Source of the DNA: an uncultured Christensenellaceae bacterium
GTDB lineage: Bacteria; Bacillota; Clostridia; Christensenellales; CAG-314
Reading direction: 5' to 3'
Length of the DNA stretch: 64,000 nt
Assembly (NCBI GenBank): GCA_910586905.1
Contig: CAJUIV010000007.1
Span: 9,815 to 73,814, forward strand
A program made the position numbers and the translations under genes. Below the pieces are notes generated by a model that saw nothing but the letters and a program-made list of their open reading frames with translations, did no database searches and was not told where the DNA came from. Within the stretch, counting starts at the first letter, position 1; every line of letters starts with the position of its first letter. Below, piece after piece: positions 36,104 to 44,133 of this stretch.

Positions 36104-36640
36104 TCAGTCTATCAGAGTGTCGGAAATTTTGCTGTAGATAGTGGGGGCTTTTTCCTGCCAGCTGCGCTCCAGGTATTTGGCTATATTACGCGTCATGACG
36201 TTTAGTTTTACTTCCAGTGTCGTTTTGGTCGGTTCGACGATTTTTAAAACGACGTCGTAACTTCCGTCAGGACATTTCGTATAATTGGCAACGTAGTCTT
36301 GACGTCTGCGGTAGTCTATGCGTTTTTTCTTGATATCGTCTGCGATAAGCTGACGAACGCTTGACGGAATACGGGTGTAAAAGTTTTTCAAACACCATCT
36401 GCCTTCTGCCGTCAAATCGAATAGCTCGTCTCCGCCGCCCATCGGCGCGCTTTTGTATACGAAGCCGTTATCCACAACGTCAAAAAGGGCTTGTTTGCAG
36501 TTCGTGTAGTCAATCCAGTTGTTTTTATAACTGCACAAGTCGATAATGGTCGCTTCGGTTAACGCCGTTTCCATTTTATCAAACACAAACAGCAATATTA
36601 GCTTATTCATAGTGCTGTCCTGCGTGATACCGGCTTGCAT
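36104..36640 (-). CDS. DUF4364 family protein
   Basis: A 178-residue soluble protein of the DUF4364 family, typical of Clostridia. The N-terminal half (NKLILLFVFDKMETALTEATI, then a WIDYTNCKQALFDVVDNGFV segment) looks like a winged helix, so DNA binding is likely; the second half has beta strands with YDVVLKIVEPT. Function not established. AAGGAGGG lies five bases before the ATG. It is flanked by tRNA-Leu and a divergent gene. Confidence 0.88.
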   Translation of the reverse strand: MQAGITQDSTMNKLILLFVFDKMETALTEATIIDLCSYKNNWIDYTNCKQALFDVVDNGFVYKSAPMGGGDELFDLTAEGRWCLKNFYTRIPSSVRQLIADDIKKKRIDYRRRQDYVANYTKCPDGSYDVVLKIVEPTKTTLEVKLNVMTRNIAKYLERSWQEKAPTIYSKISDTLID

Positions 36641-36919
36641 TTCGTCCCTCCTTGGAAGTTGTTGTTATACGCTTAAAGACTTAATCATATTATAACGTGT
36701 AATATCGTTTTTTAACGATAACAAATAAAAAACGACAGTCGTAGCGGATGATTTTAAGGTATAAACGTACAGTAAATCATATTATACATCATAATTGCAT
36801 TATAAACAACAGTTTTAAATGTTTTTGGTAAAAATACTTTCAAAATAAGGCTGAATATGCTAAAATATTACTAATGTCAAAAGCTGTCGACTAATAAGTA
36901 TAAGTTGTTGAGGAAGTAT

Positions 36920-37681
36920 ATGAATACGAATGAACTCGCCTTTTTTACCAGCAGCGTTAACAGGCTAATCGAAGGCAAATTGATTTTGGTAGACAAACAT
37001 ATTGCGACCGTGCTTAAAAGCGTGGCGACTTCGCCTACGTTGCGCAGATGTCTTGCCGAAACGGTAAAAACGATGTCGTACGCAATGGAATTTTCACGCG
37101 CCCGAGTATCCTGGACGAGGGCAGACGGAGTGGTTGAAAACAGCTTAAAACTGCCTGTCGGCGCAGGAAACCGTAAAAGGCTGTTTGCGTTCGTCGTGTG
37201 CTTGCTCACGGAAATTGACAACGGCAGACGTAATTTTTTGGATTTTTTGCGTGAGTACTACAACGACGTGAATAACGACGCCCGTTACGCTCGCTTCGCG
37301 TCGGAAGTTTTGAAACCTTTTAAGGAAGCGGGAGAGGATTTACTCCGTTCCGTAGATCCGGATAGTTTAAACGCGGATTTTGTAAGGCAAGCCGAACAGT
37401 ACTTTTCCGCGGAAAAAATCTACGTGGAAACTAACGTTATGGCGCAGGTGTTCACTTTGATGGAAGAAATTCGCCTAACGCTTATCGACCAAAATTTAAC
37501 CGACGCGGGAGCAAACGAAGCGGCTCAGGCGGGCGAATTTTTGGTTAACGCATTATACTTGAAAAATCCTAAAATATTCAAGGTTTCTTGGCTTGCGTAC
37601 AAAAATACTTTAAAAGAATACTCCGTAATTCAAGATAAGTTAAAACGAATATCCGACCTTATTTCTACGATTTCTTTGTAG
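36920..37681 (+). CDS. Conserved hypothetical protein, 253 aa
   Basis: A soluble, mostly alpha-helical protein (about 8 to 10 helices) with no recognised motif and no signal or membrane segment. I start at ATG 36920, preceded by TGAGGAAG, instead of TTG/ATG codons a few residues earlier. It precedes cysE by 41 bases and probably shares its transcript, but nothing in the sequence links it to cysteine synthesis. Codon use matches its neighbours. Confidence 0.75.
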   Translation: MNTNELAFFTSSVNRLIEGKLILVDKHIATVLKSVATSPTLRRCLAETVKTMSYAMEFSRARVSWTRADGVVENSLKLPVGAGNRKRLFAFVVCLLTEIDNGRRNFLDFLREYYNDVNNDARYARFASEVLKPFKEAGEDLLRSVDPDSLNADFVRQAEQYFSAEKIYVETNVMAQVFTLMEEIRLTLIDQNLTDAGANEAAQAGEFLVNALYLKNPKIFKVSWLAYKNTLKEYSVIQDKLKRISDLISTISL

Positions 37682-37722
37682 CTGCGCGTTGAATTCTGTT
37701 AAATTTTAATTTAAGGAGAGCG

Positions 37723-38259
37723 ATGAGCGAAAAACAAGGCTTTTTAAAATCAATCAAGCAACGCGACCCTGCTGCGCGCAATTCTTTGCAGATTCTGCTG
37801 TTGTACCCCGGTGTACACGCGGTAATCTGGTATAGAGTCGCGCATTTTTTCTATAAAATAAAGCTTAAATTTATTGCCGAATGGATATCTTTTTCGTGTA
37901 GGTTTTTTACGGGTATAGAAATTCATCCTGCGGCACGAATCGGCAAAAATCTGTTTATAGACCACGGAACGGGCGTCGTCATAGGAGAAACGGCGATAAT
38001 CGGCGATAACTGCACGATATATCAAAACGCAACGTTAGGCGGAACTGGCAAAGAACGCAATAAACGTCATCCTACTCTTAAAAATAACGTTATAGTAGGA
38101 GCCGGAGCCAAAGTCCTCGGCAATATAACTATCGGCAGCAACGTAAAAATCGGAGCCAACTCGGTTGTGCTTAAAGATATACCCGACGATTGCACAGTTG
38201 TGGGAGTAGGGCGTATTGTCAACGCTAAATGTATACTTTGCAGTAAAATTCAAAAATAA
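37723..38259 (+). CDS. cysE: Serine O-acetyltransferase
   Basis: A 178-residue left-handed beta-helix acetyltransferase that makes O-acetylserine from serine and acetyl-CoA for cysteine synthesis. The short N-terminal helical domain (YPGVHAVIWYRVAHFFY) and the hexapeptide repeats (IHPAARIGKNLFIDHGTGVVIGE in shortened form) with catalytic His in DHGTG are seen, along with GGTGKERNKRHPTL. It is of the short CysE type common in Firmicutes. AAGGAG precedes the ATG. No cysK is present in the window. Confidence 0.93.
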   Translation: MSEKQGFLKSIKQRDPAARNSLQILLLYPGVHAVIWYRVAHFFYKIKLKFIAEWISFSCRFFTGIEIHPAARIGKNLFIDHGTGVVIGETAIIGDNCTIYQNATLGGTGKERNKRHPTLKNNVIVGAGAKVLGNITIGSNVKIGANSVVLKDIPDDCTVVGVGRIVNAKCILCSKIQK

Positions 38260-38283
38260 AATTCAGTTTATTTTACGCATCGC

Positions 38284-38312
38284 TTGATAAAATATAATAA
38301 GTATGGTACTAT
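38284..38312 (+). promoter_or_regulatory. Promoter of the degV gene
   Basis: TTGATA (38284-38289), 17 bases, TACTAT (38307-38312), leaving a leader of about 115 bases. Confidence 0.5.
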
Positions 38313-38434
38313 AACTATGCAAACGTTTTTCGTTGGTTTTAATTGAAATTTGAGCGGAATAATTGCATAAAAAACGTGTTTTGTTAGTTTTTCGCAGCCG
38401 TTTTAACGGTTTCGTCTAAACGAAAGAGGATGAA

Positions 38435-39295
38435 ATGAAAATAAAAATTTGCGCCGACAGTACGTGCGACTTATCTAAAGAACTTATAGAACGATATAAC
38501 GTTGGTGTAATGCCCTTACACGTAGCTTTGGGCGATGATGACCGTTTGGACGGCGTAACGATAGTGCCCGACGATATTTACGCTTACTACGCTTCAGCTA
38601 AAAAACTTCCTCGTTCGGGCGCAAGGAGTTCGGCGGAATATAAAGAGTTTTTTGAAGAATTTCTAAACGGCGGTTACGACGCGGTTGTTCATTTCGATAT
38701 TTCGTCCGATATGTCCGGGTCTTTCGATAACGCTTGCGTTGCCGCTAAGGAACTTCAAAACGTTTACGTCGTAGACAGCCGAAATTTGTCTACAGGCACG
38801 GGTCTGCTCGTGTTGGACGCATGCGATATGGCCGCTAACGGTATAAGCGCAGACAAAATAGCCGAACGCGCTAATAAACGCGTAGGAGCGGTGCGCGCCT
38901 CTTTCATTATCGATACGTTGGAATTTTTGTACAAGGGCGGACGTTGTTCTTCGCTTGCGTATTTGGGAGCCAATTTGCTGCAAATAAAGCCAGTTATCGA
39001 AGTAAAAGACGGACGTATGGGCATCGCAACCAAGCCTATGGGACGTTATAAACGCTGCGTAGATAAGTACGGCGAGTGGGTAAAATGCAACTGTACCAAG
39101 CCCGATAAAACGCGCTGTTTTGTAACTCACACCAAAATGGACGCGGGAATTGCCGAACAAGTTATCGAAACCGTAAAATCCTGGGGTATTTTCGACGAAA
39201 TACTGGAAACTACCGCCGGATGTACCGTAACGACTCACTGCGGCGCCAATACGATAGGTATTTTGTATATCAACGACGGCGGCGACGTGTCTTAA
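38435..39295 (+). CDS. DegV family fatty-acid-binding protein
   Basis: A 286-residue DegV protein. These proteins bind a fatty acid and in some Firmicutes present it to the FakA kinase. Domain 1 contains ADSTCDLSKELIERY and PLHV; the conserved SGARSS and HFDISSDMSGSF segments and VVDSRNLSTGTG contact the ligand carboxylate; domain 2 contains FLYKGGR. AGAGGAT precedes the ATG. No fakA gene is seen in the window. A terminator follows. Confidence 0.95.
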   Translation: MKIKICADSTCDLSKELIERYNVGVMPLHVALGDDDRLDGVTIVPDDIYAYYASAKKLPRSGARSSAEYKEFFEEFLNGGYDAVVHFDISSDMSGSFDNACVAAKELQNVYVVDSRNLSTGTGLLVLDACDMAANGISADKIAERANKRVGAVRASFIIDTLEFLYKGGRCSSLAYLGANLLQIKPVIEVKDGRMGIATKPMGRYKRCVDKYGEWVKCNCTKPDKTRCFVTHTKMDAGIAEQVIETVKSWGIFDEILETTAGCTVTTHCGANTIGILYINDGGDVS

Positions 39296-39310
39296 AATCG
39301 GATTTTATAT

Positions 39311-39339
39311 TACCCTTGCTTATAAGGCGAGGGTATTTT
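39311..39339 (+). terminator. Intrinsic terminator after degV
   Basis: TACCCT-TGC and GCG-AGGGTA form a stem around TTATAAG with a short T run. Confidence 0.7.
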
Positions 39340-39504
39340 CATATTGAGTTCTATTCTGTTTATCTATATTGAAACGGTCGTTAAAACTTAACGTGGTTAC
39401 GCTGTTTTAATTGCGTCGTGTCGCGATTGTACGTTGTTTTGTTTTAAATTAAATGCTGATGAAATAACAGATATTACATTAGAATATAACGTTAAAAACG
39501 AATT

Positions 39505-39960
39505 TTAATCTGAAATCAAAGATCGGACTTTGGGTGATTCTGCGTTTTGCCGGCTTTGCTTTGGGTTGGCTGAATAGTATTGCTAATCGTTATTGCAGGC
39601 GCAGCGTTCGGGAAATTTCCCGATGCTTACGCGAAAGCGCGCCGTACTGTTTTTTTTGCTGTAAACGCGGTAATAGTGCTGCTATTTGTTTTGAGAGAGT
39701 TCTATAGACTGTCGAGGCTTGGCAGAATCGCAAAAATACGGATATGCGTTGCCGTTTCAGTTTTAGTGGCAGTGTCTTTTTTGCCGTCAAATCAGAGCCG
39801 CGTTTACAGTTGACGAGTTTTCGGAGTCTTTGATTAAAAGCGACGAATTATTCCGCTTTTATAACGGTTGGTCGAACGGAACGAGCCGTCTAAGGAGGCG
39901 TTCGATGGTACCGTTATGCGTTTGTCGCGTCTGCAAGCTTATTTTTTTATTTCCGTAATA
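39505..39960 (+). pseudogene. Decayed membrane-protein gene
   Basis: The region reads coherently only if frames are joined: IGLWVILRFAGFALGWLN, then after a shift near 39580 IVIAGAAFGKFPDAYAKARR and VNAVIVLLFVLREFYRL with a second helix CVAVSVLVAVSFL, then after another shift near 39805 FTVDEFSESLIKSDELFRFYNG. This looks like a membrane protein with three helices and a soluble tail that has lost its frame. No family recognised. The rest of the 39340-40077 gap is AT-rich with no other feature I can support. Confidence 0.5.
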
Positions 39961-40077
39961 AAATACGTTTACGAGCGGCAAAAGTCCTATAAAATAAAGA
40001 CGAGGCTTTATTATTACTCGTTAGTTTTTGTACGTTCGACGTAATTGATTTTCGTCATAATAGTTTAAGACAAGCCG

Positions 40078-40083
40078 TATAAT
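40078..40083 (+). promoter_or_regulatory. -10 box six bases before a start codon
   Basis: TATAAT at 40078-40083 lies six bases before ATG 40090, with no ribosome binding site, implying a leaderless transcript. Confidence 0.5.
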
Positions 40084-40089
40084 AGTCGT

Positions 40090-40551
40090 ATGAAAGCGAC
40101 TTTAAAAAACGTAGCGGCTGCGTTAGCCCTGTTAGCGATGGTTATGGTGGTGCTTGTCGCCGTAGATAAAGCGAACGGTATAACCGTAGCCGCAAACAAT
40201 ACGCATATAAAAATAACAGTTGTTGATTTGAATAATAATCCCGTACACAACGCTAAGGTTACGGTGTCGGGCAAAAGTTTTTATACCGACAATAACGGTT
40301 ACTCGCCGTCGATAGAATTACAAGACCTTTTAAACAGCTACGACGCTGATATCAAGGAGTGGGGTACGGTTACAGTTGCCGTCGAAAAGGACGGATTCGT
40401 ACCATCAGTAGTAGTAAACTGCGTTGCGTACAGCGGACAAACGCGTAAACTGACGGTTAAAATGTACTGCATTGACGAGAGCGAACTGCCGTACGTATGC
40501 TATGTCGAAAGCCCTCCGGACGATTATCTCAAAACGCTTTTAAATAACTGA
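40090..40551 (+). CDS. Exported protein with one carboxypeptidase-regulatory-like domain
   Basis: A 153-residue protein. Residues 1-35 form a signal peptide or membrane anchor (no lipobox). The rest is a single prealbumin-like/Ig-like beta-sandwich of the carboxypeptidase regulatory type (ITVVDLNNNPVHNAKVTVSGKS in shortened form, then YTDNNGYSPSIEL) and a short C-terminal tail with two Cys. Such domains are structural modules of surface proteins. No ribosome binding site; a TATAAT lies six bases upstream. It sits between two decayed genes, and a good terminator follows. Confidence 0.75.
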   Translation: MKATLKNVAAALALLAMVMVVLVAVDKANGITVAANNTHIKITVVDLNNNPVHNAKVTVSGKSFYTDNNGYSPSIELQDLLNSYDADIKEWGTVTVAVEKDGFVPSVVVNCVAYSGQTRKLTVKMYCIDESELPYVCYVESPPDDYLKTLLNN

Positions 40552-40560
40552 AAAAATTAC

Positions 40561-40588
40561 CGCGTGGATGTTATTTCCACGCGTTTTT
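40561..40588 (+). terminator. Intrinsic terminator
   Basis: CGCGTGGA and TCCACGCG pair around TGTTATT and are followed by seven Ts. Confidence 0.85.
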
Positions 40589-40635
40589 TTGCGTAAAAAA
40601 CAATTCGGTAATTATCGGATTTTTAATAAGTTTTA

Positions 40636-41095
40636 ACCGACCGTCGGTTTGTTTGGCCGTGAAAGACTAACGGAGTTTAAAACTATGCCCGCCGCAAGTA
40701 AAAAGATAAAACCGAGATAATAAAAATAAAAACGGCAAGCGGTTCGTTGGAATCGGTGCGCAGCAAAATAACTCCGCTTACAAGCGATACTTATTGGCGG
40801 TAATAACGATACAATCCACGGCGAGAGAAACAATCGTAAGCGCGTACGATATATTTCCTCCTTTTACGGAAGCTAAGCTTGCCTCTACGCCGGTTAGCGT
40901 GTTTACTATCGGAAACCAAAACCTCGGCGCTAGACAGCAAAAAACTATAAATGCTGGTATTGCAGACATAAAAAACAGCGAAAAAGACATTGCGAGGCGC
41001 ACCAATACTATAAGCGTTATTATTAAATAAAATCGGCAAACAGTACTCCGCCGAAAACGACGTTAAGTATTCTTGCCGAAAAACCCAATTTATTT
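40636..41095 (-). pseudogene. Decayed four-helix membrane protein gene
   Basis: On the minus strand three frames join into one membrane protein: NKLGFSARILNVVFGGVLFADFI, then after a one-base shift LIITLIVLVRLAMSFSLFF with FCCLAPRFWFP and SYALTIVSLAVDCIVITANK, then after a second shift near 40785 SGVILLRTDSNEPLAVFIF and a fourth helix IFLLAAGIVLNSVSL. No family recognised. The stretch between about 41100 and 41240 is AT-rich and empty. Confidence 0.6.
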
Positions 41096-41283
41096 TTTAT
41101 TGAAAAATTTTTTTCGTTTCGATAAGCCGATTCGTTTCGTTTTCGTTCGGTTTGCTTATAATATATATTCTTATTTTTAATATAAATTTGTGATTTGAAA
41201 ATTGTATTTAAATTTTTATCCTCGAACACTACACAATAACGGCGGTTTATGGTAAAATAGAAAACGATATATAGTGGAGTATT

Positions 41284-41367
41284 ATGCTCGAGATAGATTT
41301 ACGGTCAGTCGTTAAACGCGTAATAAAACGTTCGTCGGGCAAAAGCGTTAAATTAGTTGTTAGATAA
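41284..41367 (+). CDS. Candidate small basic peptide, 27 aa
   Basis: A short frame (MLEIDLRSVVKRVIKRSSGK, then seven more residues) starting six bases after TGGAG, with a TAAAAT-like -10 about 25 bases before that. It has ten Lys/Arg and is amphipathic. It lies 44 bases before pgi and could be a small protein or an upstream leader peptide of that gene. Without conservation data it is only a candidate. Confidence 0.35.
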   Translation: MLEIDLRSVVKRVIKRSSGKSVKLVVR

Positions 41368-41411
41368 ACCGCTGTTAATTGATATTATTTAAAATAAGGA
41401 AGTGTATTTAA

Positions 41412-42806
41412 ATGAGTATTAAAGTGAATTTTAACAATATGATGAAAAGCGTTTTGGGTAAAGAGGGAATAAGCGACGAAGATTTGCTTCAAATTTCCGA
41501 TTTCGCAAAACAAGCGCACGAAAAAGTAGAGCGGGGCAGAGGTCTTGCGATGCAGGGCTGGATGGACAGCCCTTATAATCAACAAGCGGTAGTCGCGCAA
41601 ATAAACGCAGCGGCAAAGGAAATTCAAAACCGTTTTGAAAATTTTGTCGTTTTGGGAATCGGCGGCTCTGCTTTGGGACCCATAGCCGTTTTTACCGCTT
41701 TAAAGCATTTGTATTATAACGAATTATCCAAAGAAAAGCGAGGAACCCCGCGTTTTTACGTTGTGGATAACGTAGACCCCGAAAGAATGAACGCGCTTTT
41801 CGATATTATCGATGCGGAAAAAACTATGTTTAACGTTATCACAAAATCGGGAGCTACGAGCGAAACGATGAGTCAGTATCTTATCATAATGGATATGCTG
41901 CAATCTAAACTCGGAGACAAAGCGACCGAAAACGTTATAGCAACCACAAGCGAAAGCAAGGGAAATTTGATAAAACTTTCTAAGCGGGACGGTATAAAAA
42001 CGTTTTATATTCCCGACGGTGTGGGCGGACGTTTTTCGGAACTTTCACCGGTAGGTTTGTTGCCCGCCGCCGTAGTAGGGATAGATATTTCCAAAATGCT
42101 TGACGGCGCGCGCGATATGGACAAAAAATGTAAGTCGGGCAGTTTGAGCGAAAATCCTGCTCTTACAACTGCGGCTTTACAGTATCTCTCGATAAAGCAA
42201 GGCAAAAATATCGGCGTTATGATGCCGTACGCCGACAGTTTAAAATATATATCGGATTGGTACGCGCAGCTTTGGGCGGAAAGTCTTGGAAAGGAAACGG
42301 ACCTTGACGGTAATTACGTAAACGTCGGGCAAACTCCCGTAAAAGCTTTGGGCGTAACCGACCAGCACAGTCAAGTTCAGCTATATAACGAAGGACCGTA
42401 CGATAAGGTAATAACATTTATCGAAGTGGAAAATTTCCGTTCTTCTACGGTTATTCCCAACGGCTGCGAGGATTTTCCCGACGTTAATTTCCTTTGCGGA
42501 CATACTTTAAACGAATTGATGTCTAAGGAACTGTACGCCACGCGTTACGCGCTTACGAAACGCGGACGTATGAATTATACAATCGTTTTGGACGAAGTTA
42601 ACGAATACAATATCGGCGCGTTGCTATATTACATGCAGCTTCAAACGGCTTATGCGGGGGCTATGTTCAACGTAGACGCGTACAATCAGCCCGGCGTTGA
42701 AGGCGGTAAAAACGCTACTTACGCGCTGTTCGGACGCAAAGGATACGAACAAGTTGCGGAAGAAATCCGCTCCGCAAAGTCCGACGACGATAAGTATATC
42801 GTTTAA
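41412..42806 (+). CDS. pgi: Glucose-6-phosphate isomerase
   Basis: A 464-residue enzyme interconverting glucose 6-phosphate and fructose 6-phosphate. The two SIS domains are seen, with VLGIGGSALGP near residue 80, the TKSGATSETM phosphate-binding loop, DGVGGRFSEL-S (the PGI signature 1 region) and the C-terminal NQPGVEGGKN segment containing the catalytic Lys. Length fits the bacterial short-type family. AAGGAAG lies upstream of the ATG. It would link fructose released by the 10-27 kb locus to central metabolism. Confidence 0.96.
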   Translation: MSIKVNFNNMMKSVLGKEGISDEDLLQISDFAKQAHEKVERGRGLAMQGWMDSPYNQQAVVAQINAAAKEIQNRFENFVVLGIGGSALGPIAVFTALKHLYYNELSKEKRGTPRFYVVDNVDPERMNALFDIIDAEKTMFNVITKSGATSETMSQYLIIMDMLQSKLGDKATENVIATTSESKGNLIKLSKRDGIKTFYIPDGVGGRFSELSPVGLLPAAVVGIDISKMLDGARDMDKKCKSGSLSENPALTTAALQYLSIKQGKNIGVMMPYADSLKYISDWYAQLWAESLGKETDLDGNYVNVGQTPVKALGVTDQHSQVQLYNEGPYDKVITFIEVENFRSSTVIPNGCEDFPDVNFLCGHTLNELMSKELYATRYALTKRGRMNYTIVLDEVNEYNIGALLYYMQLQTAYAGAMFNVDAYNQPGVEGGKNATYALFGRKGYEQVAEEIRSAKSDDDKYIV

Positions 42807-42890
42807 AGCCTTAGTCTTTAAGCCGTGCGCGGCGTTTCGAACTTTGCAAAAACGAAACGCAGAAAATAAAAATTATAGGAGTTAAAGCCT

Positions 42891-44132
42891 ATGTTACCGA
42901 AAACTCCCGCTAAGGGTATGAGAGATTTTTTACCGAAAGAATTTGCATTACGTCAGCATATTTTGTCGGTCATTCAGCAAACGTACGAGAGTTACGGTTT
43001 TAGCCGTATCGAAACTCCGGCGGTGGAGAACATCGAACTGTTAACGTCCAAGCAGGGCGGAGATAACGAAAAACTGATATTTAAAATTTTAAAACGCGGC
43101 GAAAAGCTTCAAGCTTCCGACGAAAGCAATATGTGCGATTTGGGTCTTCGTTACGATTTGACCGTTCCTCTTTCGCGCTTTTACGCCAACAACGTCGGAC
43201 AGCTTCCGTCGGTTTTCAAGGCTATGCAGATAGACAGCGTTTGGCGCGCCGACCGTCCTCAGCGCGGTCGTTTCCGTCAATTCGTACAGTGCGACATCGA
43301 CGTGATAGGCGAAGAAAGCAACCTCGCGGAAACTGAACTTATATCCGCTACGTGTAAAGCTCTTGGAAATCTGGGTTTCAGCGACGTTACCGTGCGTCTT
43401 TCCGACAGAAGGCTTTTAAACGCTTTGGCGGAAAAATGCGGTTTTGCCGAAGAGCAGAAATCCGCCGTGTTTATAGCTCTTGATAAATTAGATAAAATAG
43501 GCGTAAACGGCGTCATGCAGGAAGTGGAAGAGATTGCAAGCGGTAAGTCGGTCGATTTTATCAATATGATAAACCGTATAACTTCGAGTTCCAATCCGTT
43601 TGAGAGCTGCGTCAAGGAGCTTGGCGGCTGTCTGCCTGATGAAGTCAAGCAAAATATCGAGGAAATATTGTACGTTGCAAACAAAACGGTTGCAAACGGG
43701 CGCGTCGTCTTCGACGTAACGTTAGTGCGCGGTATGGGTTACTATACCGGTACTATTTACGAAGTGTCTCTCGACGGTTTTGCCGGTTCTGTTGCCGGCG
43801 GCGGCAGATACGACAAAATGATTGGGCGTTTGACGGGACAGGACGTGCCTGCTTGCGGATTTTCCATCGGGTTCGAACGTATAACTCTTTTGCTGCAGGA
43901 AAAAGGCGCGCGCGTAGCTAAAAATCGCGGGGCGGCGGTATTAGTCGATAAAAAACTCGACAAACTAAGCAGAGTGAACGTTATGAAAAATTGCGCCGAA
44001 TTGCGTCGGGATTACAACGTAACGGTGCTCAACAAAATAAAAAATTTCGGTTATCAGTTAAAACAGCTTAAAGAGCAAGGGTACGAAGTTATATACGAAT
44101 ACAAGAACGGAGCTTTTAATAAAATAGACTGA
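42891..44132 (+). CDS. hisS: Histidyl-tRNA synthetase
   Basis: A 413-residue class II enzyme. Motif 1 lies near the N-terminus (GMRDFLP through RIETPAVE), motif 2 is FRQFVQCDIDVIG, the HisRS signatures LVRGMGYYTGTIYE and AGGGRYD are present, and motif 3 is CGFSIGFERI. The C-terminal anticodon-binding domain covers about 325-413. AGGAG precedes the ATG. The P-type ATPase gene starts one base after its stop. Confidence 0.96.
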   Translation: MLPKTPAKGMRDFLPKEFALRQHILSVIQQTYESYGFSRIETPAVENIELLTSKQGGDNEKLIFKILKRGEKLQASDESNMCDLGLRYDLTVPLSRFYANNVGQLPSVFKAMQIDSVWRADRPQRGRFRQFVQCDIDVIGEESNLAETELISATCKALGNLGFSDVTVRLSDRRLLNALAEKCGFAEEQKSAVFIALDKLDKIGVNGVMQEVEEIASGKSVDFINMINRITSSSNPFESCVKELGGCLPDEVKQNIEEILYVANKTVANGRVVFDVTLVRGMGYYTGTIYEVSLDGFAGSVAGGGRYDKMIGRLTGQDVPACGFSIGFERITLLLQEKGARVAKNRGAAVLVDKKLDKLSRVNVMKNCAELRRDYNVTVLNKIKNFGYQLKQLKEQGYEVIYEYKNGAFNKID

Positions 44133-44133
44133 C

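Noticed and set aside
42807..42890. T-box or histidine riboswitch before hisS
   Set aside because: The leader is only 84 bases and lacks the conserved T-box sequence.
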